A stretch of DNA of 64,000 bases from the NCBI RefSeq assembly GCF_905220365.1, contig NC_061154.1, positions 8,246,001-8,310,000 on the forward strand, in the 5' to 3' direction. The notes under the pieces are model-generated. The model had not been told where the DNA came from, did not search any database, and saw only the letters and a list, made by a program, of their open reading frames with translations. Both the position numbers and the translations under genes were made by a program. Of the stretch, positions 49,543 to 60,500 are shown piece after piece; position 1 is the first letter of the stretch, and every line of letters begins with the position of its first letter. Source of the stretch: Vanessa cardui (Eukaryota > Arthropoda > Insecta > Lepidoptera > Nymphalidae).

Positions 49543-52500
49543 GACCGGTGAAAAGGGTGAACAGGCTTAAATTTATTATTTACATAACAATATATATTAA
49601 CATATTAAAGGTAACTTTGCAAGATTCGTATACAGAAAGTGACCCAATGGCGTTTGAAAGTAATAGATATATTTTGGGTCACGTGGAGATAGAAGAACCT
49701 TTACAAGATATTGTCACTGACGAATTATCGTGTGCTATATTTGAATGTAAAATAAGTGACTGCACTCAACAAGGTATCTCAAGCAGGTGGTACAAAGATG
49801 GAAAATGTATACAACCTTCGCGTAAATTTAAAATAACTTCCAATGGAAAATGGCATCGACTGCAAATTACAACGACAACAGCCGAAGATCAAGGGGTTTA
49901 TATAGTTTTATTAAAAAACTACTTAGGAGAAGTATTTTCTAAAGCTAATTTATATGTAAAGCAAATAAAAGAAAACCACGTTAATAATGACGTTTTATAT
50001 TTGAGCCCAATGGTGAAACGGTTTGACGTGATACAGCATTTGAGGTTTACAAAAGTATTAGTGGGGGATACTATAGAGCTAGAAGCTGTGTTCAATTGTG
50101 ACGCTTTACAAGATTATATATGGTATAAAAGTAATAATTTATTAGTACCAAATGAACGTATGATAGTCTTAAACGATAAAAGGACGACCACACTTTCTAT
50201 ACTGTGTGCCAAAGAGTCAGATACTGGTATATATCATGTGATATCTAAATCTGAATATGGTATTGCATCAAGTTTTGCCAGTGTTATAGTAATTAACACT
50301 GACTTAAATACCTTAAATATTAGCGAATTAGTACCTAGCATAGATGAGAGTTTACCAGATGAATTAGAAGTAAACGAAGGAGAGGATGTAAGACTTATTT
50401 GTAAGGCTTCGTACGACGTCAACACAATAATATGTTGGTCTAAAAATGGAGCAAGAATAGAGGAAAATAAAAATGTAGCAACAGAGTACTATAACAACAG
50501 ATATATTAGTTTAAGGATAAGAAATACCTGCTTAAGTGATACCGGCGAATATTCAATAGCTGTGCGCGATAAAATAACGGGACAAACAGATTCGGCGAGT
50601 TGCTTTTTAACTATCAATGGTAGGCTATTGTTTAAAGATTACTTATTATTTATTTAATGAATAATAATATTCAACCAAGTATTTTGCAGATACACCAAGA
50701 GTAAAGCGATGTCCAGTCCAAGTAAAGAAACCTTTGGAGCCGACTGTTACTTGTTTTGGAACGAGAGTTTCATTTACCTGCAGTTTCGCCGTAGACGATC
50801 CTAGATTTTATTATGTGGTTTGGTACGTCGGTCACTTTAGAGTTGAACGAACGAATCATCGATTTCATGTAAGTAATAATAATAGCTTCTTTAGATATGT
50901 TTCAACTTCGCATGAGAAATACACACAACAACAACAAAATCTTGTAAATTTCCCGCTACTGAGTTAAGCCCTCCTCTCCTTTTGAAAGGAGAAGGTTTGA
51001 AACATATACCAACACGCTGTTCCAATGCGTGTTCGTGAAATACAAATGTGGCAGAATTTGTATGAAATTATATACATGCAGGTTTTCTCACGATGTTTTC
51101 GTTCACGGGATGAATAATAAATTCAAATTTAGCACATGAATATTCAGTGGTGCTTGCCTGGGTTTGAACCCGCGATTATCGGTCAAGATGCACTCGTTCT
51201 AACCACTGCGCCATCTTCTATGAGAAATAGGTAATTATGCCTCCATTGACATGGAGGTTTTAATTTAATTTTAATTATCATGACTGATAATTAAATTATA
51301 ATATTTGTTTTATAGATGATGCACAACGGAGGGGACTTCTATTTAGTTATAAAGCAAGTGGAGCCTGGTATGGCTGATGAAGTTATTTGCGAACTACGTA
51401 AAGCACTGCCCAATAGGAAATCCATTTTAAGCATGACCACAGCAACGACTCTCACGATTGTACCACCTGCGATCATCGAAAGTGAAATAAAACTTAATAA
51501 AGCTATTACTAGACGAAATATCTTCTACAATACAAATATGAAATTGGACATTTCGATAAAAGATAAATATCTATATCAAAATAGAAATAATAAAAGCGCA
51601 GTAAGTATTATTAATGCATCTAAGCCCAGCTGTACTATTGCGAATTTCTTATATTTATTTAATTTATTTGCTATAATGTACTCTTATCACAACTGCTCGC
51701 AAATAATATAATTTATGTACAATCGCAGCGAATTTATTTATCGCATTCATCGAAAGAATTAATTAAACATTATTTATTGTTTTCATTGTTGCTAATATTT
51801 AATTAATTATTAATATTTATCACGTGTAATAAAATATGTTTAAATCAATTAATGTTATGTCTATATTATACTAATACGTATAGCGTTACTTATTTTATAT
51901 TAGTGATATATGCGAAAGCGAAATTTTGTATTAACTTATTGCAATTAACTTAATAAATATCTTTTTTTATCAGGTTTCATCAAACGGTGGTAAAGAAAAT
52001 ACTTGTGAAAGTTTAATGATTATTACGTATTGCAGGTGAATTTTATAAAACTTAATTATCTAAACACTTATAAAATCATTATTCGATACCTACTGCTTAA
52101 TTATTATAATTGAATCGATGGTACTTTATGTCTTTAATCTATGGTATTAGACGCATAATAAAATCTCAAATTTAGCGTTAGCGGTTATATTAAAAATTAC
52201 CATAGATAAAAATGAAGTATTACAATCACCTGGGTCAAAATGAAATATTCGTATTATTAAAATACATTGTTTTTATTCCCTTTTTAGATTAGATGATGAA
52301 AATTATTATTTGAGTGTTTCGAATATTGATGACGACACACATGTTGAACGTTTGACTGTCTATGAAAAATCTGTTCGCGGGGAATCACCGAAGGTGCCTT
52401 CGAAGCTTGTAGTGATAGAATGGTAAGCCAGGGAATAGAATAATACATGTTTCGTAAATATAAAATACTAAAACATTCGATTTTCAAATAAGAATTTCTC

Positions 52501-55500
52501 AGTACAATTTGAGTTTGTCCAACGTTTGCTAATCGATAGTAGTGTAGATTGTAAAACGAATTCATTTTTACATTTAAATTAGATAGTCATGCTTATTACC
52601 TCCATGCGCATTACTTTTTAATGTGTCGATGTAGGTATGAGGTAAATTTGATGAAATAATGTCACTCTAAGAATGAAAACTAGAGCAATAAACGCATATT
52701 TTCTTTTTAAATTAAAGGCGAATTTAAATGTATACCATTAAAATAATTGATTATTAATAAATGTTATCCATATCGACCATATCCATATTGACGATCTCCG
52801 GTCGAGTAGTGTGTTTTCATGGGTATGCATTGCCACTCCGAGGTCCTGGGTTCGATTCCTAGCCGAGTCGATATAATAGAAATAAGTTTATTAGTTATCT
52901 ATGTTGTCATGGGTCTGGGTGTTTGTGGTTCCGTTACTTCTGATTTTCCAAAACACAAGTGCTTTAGCTACTTACATTGGGATACAACAGTAATGTATGT
53001 CATGTCATTTAATATTAAAATTAAAAAATTAAAATACCTCATATCAATATCGGATTAATAAGATAGTAAAAAGTTTAAGTGTAAATTTTGAATTAATTTG
53101 CTATCTATTTGAATAAAAATTATGTTACTAATAATATGTAAATTTCCCGTAGCTGGGCTAAGTCCACCTTTCCCTTTAAGGAGGTTAGAAGCATATTCCA
53201 CCACGCTGCTTCACGAGTTGTTGTATTTACATGTAATAGAATTTCTTTGAAACTATGCACATACAGATTTTCTCAGGATGTGTTCCTTCACAGCCGAGCA
53301 TGAGATGAAATATAAACACAAATTAAGCACATGTAAGTTCAGTGGTGTTTGCCTGGATTTTAAATCGCAATCATCGGTTAAGATGTACGCGTTTTAACCA
53401 CTGTTTCATCTTAGCTCGTATCATCCTCAGCATATTAGCCCAACGTATATTATATAATAACAAACAAATGTATTATAATTTTAGGTACGACGCACAGTCA
53501 GACAAATCTAATAGTGGATGGTATCACATCGAGTTGGGAAATACGAGTGACAGTTTCGTGCAAGCGGGTGTTTCAAGTTTACCGTTGTTTGAAATAAAAG
53601 ATCCACCATTAGAACAGATTATGAAATTTCGAATAAGAGCGGCGACGCCTCTTCTAAACTCCGACGAATCCAGAGTTTGTATACGTGAGCAGTTTTTATT
53701 CGAAGTACTTTAGATTATTATAAACATATACACAAACAAACTTTATTTAAAATGTTACTAGCAAAATTACAGTATACAGATTCTATAGTAGCATCAATTC
53801 TCGGTAATTCCCTAAGTTTACAAGTCAGAGAGTAATTAAGAAATATAGACCTCCCACAATTAATTTAACAAGTCGTAACGTGAATTGTTTTTGATTCTTT
53901 TATCTTTTGGATCACAACCTATACATGAGTTGTATTCGTTGTCTAGATGTATTACGTTTTCAAATGCATTCTTATCCTAAGTAACTATTGAACTCAATCA
54001 ATGCATTGATTGATTACGGTAAATTTCACGCAAGACACAATTCAGATGTTTCTATTAATATACAATTACGTATATAATTAATTTGACAAAAAAGACCCGC
54101 TGAGTTTCTTTCGCCGATTCTTCTCAGGTCAGGGTGTTCCTTTTTCCAAACCGGTGGTAGTGTTTAATTTGACCATCAATAAGTAAGTGTAATGCTTGTA
54201 TGTTGAATAAAGGAATTTGAGTTTGAGTCGAATGAATTGATTAAAAAAGTATGAGACACAAACAAAAAAACATGCTATATAACTAAGACGTCTTCGTTGT
54301 ATAGAATTAATAATATTATCAATTATTAAAGTAATATTATAAAAAAATATTAGTAACACATAATACAAACAGCTTTTTCTGATTTTTGATATTGCATTCC
54401 ATTTGTTGGTGATTAAATTTCTTATCGACAATTAATATACCATGACCGTGACTGCATTCTCATGATTCTTGCATTATATACAACCTTCTTTATTTTAAGA
54501 TTTTAAATTACACATTTTATTTCTTCAAATTATCTGATTAAAGTTGTTTCATATGTAGTTCCAGCAGAGAAAACTTTGCGTTCTTTGAAGAAAAACTGCA
54601 ACCTGAGACCGATGGAAGATTTTGAAGCAATATTTACAAAAACGGGTGATATAATAGGATGTGGTGCATTTGGTAGTGTTGTACTTGTCCATGATGATAA
54701 AGGAGAGTTTTACGCAGCAAAAATATTAAAAACTAGAACACAAAAGAAGAGAGACACCGCTATAAGAGAATATGAAATGATGAGGAGATTGCAGCATCCA
54801 AAACTCGTCGAGCTATACGATTCATTTTCAGCGAGGGAATCTTTTATTCTAGTTATGGATTAGTAAGTCTAATTAAATCTTAGTTGAAATGAATAAGGGT
54901 ATAAAGTTTCTTTTTTATCTAGTATTCTTATCAAAAAACACTAATTAGTGTTTATTTGTTACAGCTTGTGGGGTGGAGAGCTGTTCGACAGGATAGTAGA
55001 AGAAGAACACATAAAAGAAGTGGACGTAGTACCTTACGTTCGACAAATATGCGAAGCTCTGCTTTATTTACACGAACGAAAGATAGCGCATTTAGATTTA
55101 AAACCGGAGAATATTATTTGCCTTAGTCCAAATTCTAGACAAGTGAAAATTATAGATTTTGGCTTGGCTCGGGTATTAGATGAGAGTCATGTAACAAGAG
55201 CTATTTACGGAACGAGAGACTACGTCGCACCAGAAGTTTTGAATTTTGAACAACTCACTTTAGCGTGTGATATGTGGAGTTTGGGCGTCGTAACCTACAT
55301 GCTGTACGTTAATAACAAGTTAATTAAGTCTTACTTTCTTTTTGACCAAAATGACGTATGAACATATGCCAATACTACAAATATTTTCAGATTATCTGGA
55401 GTGATGCCTTTCAGTGGTGATAGTTGGCCGGAACGATCGGCAAATATAACAATGGCGAATTATAATTACCATGAATCAGCTTTCAAGGAAATATCCGATT

Positions 55501-56251
55501 TGGCAAAAGACTTCGTTGATCACCTACTCGTTTTACAACCTGAAAAGCGCATGAAAGCATCCGTCGCTCTGAACCATCAATGGATTGTAGAAGGTCCTCC
55601 AGGCGGAGCGAGAGCCGGTCACATGAAACGGGCTCAAGAAAATTTGAAATCATATTTGGCTAACCATAGAGCTAGGTGGCAAGTGAGTTTGATTATATTG
55701 CTTTACGATGGCAAGGCGAATATTAATCCTGACTACTATACTCTATACATATAATAAATTGGAGTGTCTGTTTGTAATATTAAAATAGCCCTTTTTTACT
55801 CAGTGCCTGTGTACATGGTACATATACCAAAATTTATTTTTTACAATTTTTGTCACTCTGTCTGTCTGTTTGTCCCGGCTGGACTGATTTTGAAGGGACC
55901 TTCACTGATAGATAACTGATATAATAAGGAGTAACTTAGGCTACAATATATTTTTGTTAAATGCAAACGCGTTCAAGGTCGCGGGCACAGCTATATACAA
56001 TAAATACTCACATTATCCTAAGTAGATACTACTATAATTAGCTTATGAAGATTGTATTTTTTGAGGACTTTTGATTACTTTTTTTCGAATGCGTTATTTA
56101 TTGAGGACTTTTAGGTATTAACGAGTTATGTTCAATTTATTTTTAACAGAGAGCTGGGAATGTAATGATCGCAGCGCATCGTCTTCGCAGTTATGTGGGC
56201 GGACAACGAAACGTCATATCGGCTGATCGAGAAACACCTCGAGTTACTTAA
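49543..56251 (+). CDS. Ig/FN3 protein kinase of the MLCK/titin class
   Basis: Exons: 49543-50619, 50690-50868, 51316-51600, 51974-52035, 52288-52422, 53485-53684, 54565-54862, 54965-55303, 55391-55682 and 56150-56251. All junctions keep frame, giving about 990 residues. Order: hydrophobic N-terminus, three Ig domains (residues about 35-135, 165-240 and 265-350; motifs 'DQGVYIVLLKN', 'DTGIYHVISKSEYG' and 'DTGEYSIAVRD'), a diverged fourth Ig, one FN3 (about 562-644) and a kinase (about 660-915). Catalytic features are present: GCGAFGSV loop, YAAKIL lysine, HLDLKPEN, IDFGLA and YVAPE. The tail ARWQRAGNVMIAAHRLRS resembles the calmodulin-binding helix of smooth-muscle MLCK. Myosin light chain or another sarcomeric protein is the likely substrate by family. 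The start is unresolved and the gene name is not certain. Confidence 0.85.
50941..51225 (-). mobile_element. tRNA-derived SINE (kinase gene intron)
   Basis: Reverse-complement copy of the 19841-20130 family. The B box appears as GGGTTTGAACCC near 51,165 and the head as 'TCTAACCACTGCGCCATCTT' at the right edge. It lies in the intron between 50,868 and 51,316, antisense to the gene. Confidence 0.75.
52795..53035 (+). mobile_element. Second SINE family, tRNA-derived (kinase gene intron)
   Basis: It has the B-box-like CCTGGGTTCGATTCCTAG and a body containing 'GTTTATTAGTTATCTATGTT', 'GTCATGGGTCTGGGTGTTTG', 'CAAAACACAAGTGCTTTAGC' and 'CTTACATTGGGAT'. I remember this as a lepidopteran SINE. It differs from the SINEs at 19,841 and 50,941. 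Confidence 0.65.
53138..53418 (-). mobile_element. tRNA-derived SINE, diverged copy (kinase gene intron)
   Basis: Reverse-complement copy of the 19841-20130 family (AGCTGGGCTAAGTCCACC, 'GTTAAGATGTACGCG'). It is more diverged than the copy at 50,941 and its B box is damaged. It ends about 70 bases before the FN3 exon. Confidence 0.65.
54085..54235 (+). repeat. LINE 3'-end relic (kinase gene intron)
   Basis: 'ACCCGCTGAGTTTCTTTCGC', 'GATTCTTCTCAGGTC', 'AAACCGGTGGTAG' and 'TTGAATAAAGGAATTTGAG' recall the 3' end of common lepidopteran LINE copies, including a transcript-like AATAAA. The coding part is not present. Confidence 0.5.
55755..56000 (+). repeat. Interspersed repeat in the last kinase intron
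   Basis: 'CTGTCTGTCTGTTTGTCCCG', 'GCTGGACTGATTTTGAAGGG', 'ACCTTCACTGATAGATAACTG' and 'GGAGTAACTTAGGCTAC' match a common lepidopteran repeat. It lies inside the intron (55,683-56,149) that splits the calmodulin-binding-like segment. Confidence 0.55.
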
Positions 56252-57519
56252 ACTTTACAAACAAATGTATCAACTTTTAATTGTAAGTGACACAGCTATT
56301 GCTCTTTAGATGAGCAAATGAAATCATTTACAAGAACAAGGATTAGTTACTACATTCAATGTGGAGTAAATATTGAGCAAGGCAGGGTTTTGGAATTACT
56401 GATATTATAAGCAAGTAATTTGCCTTATTCTTTCAAATAGGACCTATTTTATTTGTAAAATGAACGCAAAATTTTAAGTTCTCCCAAAAATTTTATAAAT
56501 AAAAATTGTAAAATATTTATTATGTTATCACTGAACATACAGGATGTTGCAATAAATACAAAATGACATCACCTCATAATTATATAATTAATATTCAATT
56601 TCGTTGGTGCCGAAATGTTCTATCATCTATATATTGTATAGTGCTTCAACATCGAAACAAAATATAATAATAAAACATCAACATAGTCATAATACAGTTT
56701 ATTTTATAAATCCCCGGGTGCTCTATTGATTTGCAACTATCTAAAACATTTAACAAACAGCGTAAGTATAAATATACAAATTTTTATTAAAACGATTCTT
56801 CTATACTTCAAACACTATTAGAGAGTAAATATATAACCACGCCTCGCTCACGTACCAGTCTATCTAAACCTATCACAAAAAAACAATAAAAAGCCATCCC
56901 TACATTCACGAAAACAGATTATCTTCCACTTAACCAATACAAAACACGTTCGATTTAAAGAACGTGAGATATTGGTCCAACATTTATCCTAAGTCTGTTT
57001 CCTGTACCGGTACGTGGACAATATAAATCGCAGAACAAATTGTATTTTCAAGAAGCTCATTATTTTTAACATCAAATCGCAAGCTGCACGCAAATGTAAT
57101 CTAGATACATTTCAACAAAATTCAGTGTAATATTTGTTCTGCGACACTCGTAAATAATTTTGTAACAACTTTGACACAATTACATATTTATCAAACAATA
57201 AAATATCATCTAAACCATCCTACAAATAAAATGCAAAATAAGTTAATCAAAGAAAACAAAGTGAAACAATGTTCTCAAGCTCGTAGCCGCCTTCCATACT
57301 TATTATTGCCTGAAAGAAATTTTAATCCTTTATAATATGGCAATTATTTGCATTTTATGTTTTTATAATTCGCATTGCTTGTTAAAATGGGTACCCATAA
57401 ATTCGCAATAGCTTTGACATTGTGTGTTATACTCACCATTTAAAAAAGTATTGTCAACGTCTCTGCTCTCTCGATTATAGATTGAAATTAATCAGGTTTT
57501 GATTTGTATTTTTTTTCTA
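56252..57519. other. Convergent 3' region between two muscle-type genes
   Basis: This holds the 3' UTRs of the plus-strand kinase gene and the minus-strand Ig gene. AATAAA-like signals occur on both strands (for example AATAATAAAACATC near 56,668). No other gene is seen. Confidence 0.55.
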
Positions 57520-60500
57520 TCAGTCTTGTTTGGAAAAAGAAGGCGTACGTCTTCTATACGGTAAGGTTTTTCTTGGAGAAACGCTGTAAGATCTCGTACT
57601 ACCATAAAATTTTCCTTTTTGTGTAATAACCTCAAGTCGCGCTGAAGCTTCTGCTCTTCCATATTCATTTTCCAATGATATTCTGTACAGACCTACATCT
57701 TCTATGGTAACTTGTTCAATTTCTAAAATTCTAAGCATTTCATCTTTTTCCTTAATACTAATTCTTGCAGATGGTGTTATAATGATACCATCTTTGTCCC
57801 ACGTGGCCCACGGGGGCGGAAGACCTTTTACGGCACATTGAAATACTATTGTATCACCTTCTTCAGCGACTCTGTTAAAGGGGTAGGTGTAGAATTTCGG
57901 AGCTATTTCACGGGACGGACTGCAAAACCGTCTTGGGTCTGGACCTGTCAAAATTTAGTTTTTGAATAAATATCTTTTTCTAATACATAACTTGAATAAT
58001 AATAAGACTAAAAGATTTTGAATAATGACGTAGATTTGGTACATCAATATGAAAAGTTACCAGGCGTTCGAGAGAGCGAGCGAGCGGGAGTTGTGCGCGG
58101 AGTGGAGCGCGGCGTTGAAGCGGCGGAGAGAAGTGCGGGCGGCCGCCGCAGACGCTGGCTCAGCGTGTTGGGTTCACCGGGAGCTGTCATTTATTATCAA
58201 GATTTAGGAAAACGCTATTTGTATCAAACACAAAATCCCTGTGACTGCCAATCAAAGTACATCTTAAAATATATCGGACTTTTTATCCACTTTTATTGGA
58301 TACTTTCATTTCACAATAGCCAAAAATTATAATGAAATCGACCGTCCAAAATGAGGGATAGTCAGGTTTTGAATATGGAACATATCGAAATAAATATTCC
58401 AGTGATGAAAACTATCACATTGAGAGTTGTACTCACGATAAACGACGAGACAGGCGCTCGAAGAGGCTTTGCCTAAACTGTTGGAAGCTTCACAGGTGTA
58501 CGTGCCTTCGTCTTCAGCAGTCACCTGTTTAATTTTCAACCTTGCTGTGCCTTCTTCATATGAAGACTCGAAGTCCACACAGTCTAGGACAATCTATTTT
58601 AAATAGAAATATGTGGTTAGGAAAATTATTATTAATATAATTTTATAAATACAGCATGTAAGAAACTAATTGTACAATACCTCATTGTAGTGTAGCCATC
58701 TAATATCTGGTTCGGGATTTCCGCTGACACTACATTCGAACTCGATCGCATCACCGTCATAGCACAGCAAATCTGTAAGTTCCTTGTCGAAACGTGGGAT
58801 AACATCTACACGTCTGAAATTAAAAGAAATTCGTTCGTACAATACTTATTATACGTTTGGAAAAATAAATTGAAAATCACAACCATACACCAATCTCTTA
58901 CCCGTATCTAATATTATGCACGTCGTCGCCACTTGTGGGATCTGAAAGAAATACATTCCAGATAAAAACATATCAGTCTACTCAGCAATATGACCATATG
59001 TGACATTCGTAAAGTACACTTACCTTTAGCCAATATCTGGAGTGATATGATTGCCTTCGCTTCACCGTGTATATTCTTGGCAACAATTGAGTATGCGCCG
59101 GTATAGTCAAGTTTTGCATGAGGAATTTCAAAGCGATAGGCAGGTCCAGCGCCCACGCGTTTGAAGTGACTCGAATCTCGATAGTAGTCAGGCTGTGAGG
59201 TATAAATAAATAATAAGACTACAACTGTAGATGGTGACATGTCAATAGCATAATTATTGGCGTTGTTCTAAAATATAGGTTTGCTTGTGCAAATTATTAA
59301 CTGCTATTAAAGAACTTGTACCTTTATCACAACTTAGCTGTTGTTGTAGTATGTTGGGTCACGTGTTAGCCATAATCCAAGTATAAAAACAGTTCTTTAA
59401 TCCTATCTGTTTTCTTGGAACTGTATTTTTTTTAATTTGGTATAAAACCTATATGCAATGAATTGAAATTGATAAAATCTTAAAATTTTAGAAAGATATG
59501 CCACATATTTACCTTTAAGAAATCTCTTAACCAATAAACATCAGGCTTAGGGTCACCAATGACTTCACATTCAATAATTACTGTATCACCTTCTCGAGCT
59601 TCACTAGATCTGGGTTTTCTTATAAACATAGGCTCTTTTGAATAACTGCAAAAAAGTACTAAATATAGATATGTATCTTAGTAAGAAATACATATATGAG
59701 ATACGTTGTAACAACTTACGGCGCGTCTGAAGTAACAACTATTGGTGGCATTGTAGTTTTTTCAATCTCGTGTTCTCCAGATACAATCTCTACCTTACCA
59801 GAAGTAGAAGCAGTTCCTACTTCGTTGGAGGCAGTGCATGTGTAGACACCAGCGTCACGACCCGTTACAGAAGCAACTGCTAATTCAATTTGGCCATCTC
59901 GATCTAAAGTCATAATTGCTCGACGACTAGGCCGTAATCTAACTCCATCGCGGTACCAAGTCACACCGACTGAAGGATAAGCCTCGACAATGGCTGAAAT
60001 TCGTAGCTCATCCCCTATAATTTGAAAAACGTAAAATATTAAGCGTCTTAACAATTATTTCAATAGCTAATTGCATTGCTTTTTTTCCAAATATAAAATA
60101 TTAACATCTTGTAATAAATTCACCTTCACTTAAATGATAAAGTGGCTCAAGGCCACAACAAAATTCAGGAGCGATGTACGCCCTGATACCCTTGTCAACC
60201 ACAAGGCTACAGCGACAACTGACCGCACCACAGCCATTCCTTGCCATCGCCTCATAGACCCCACCATCTTCTAATGTTGTAGGAGCAATCTCCAACGTAT
60301 AGAAATATTCATCTTGAGATGCAGTGTGACGACCTGTTACATTGAACATACAGTATATAGAATATTATTTAAGTTATTATAAGCGATGATTTTAATCCAA
60401 TTTATTTGTATTGATCCAAAATATTAATTTCGTATAGTACGACACAACATATATATAGCATCGGCAAATTCAATATATCCGATTACTGCCGATTTACACA

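Noticed and set aside
52819..53058. 79-codon open frame
   Set aside because: It is the body of a SINE.
58018..58332. Plus-strand 104-codon GC-rich open frame
   Set aside because: It is antisense to the linker exon of the minus-strand Ig gene, which has correct splice sites and frame.
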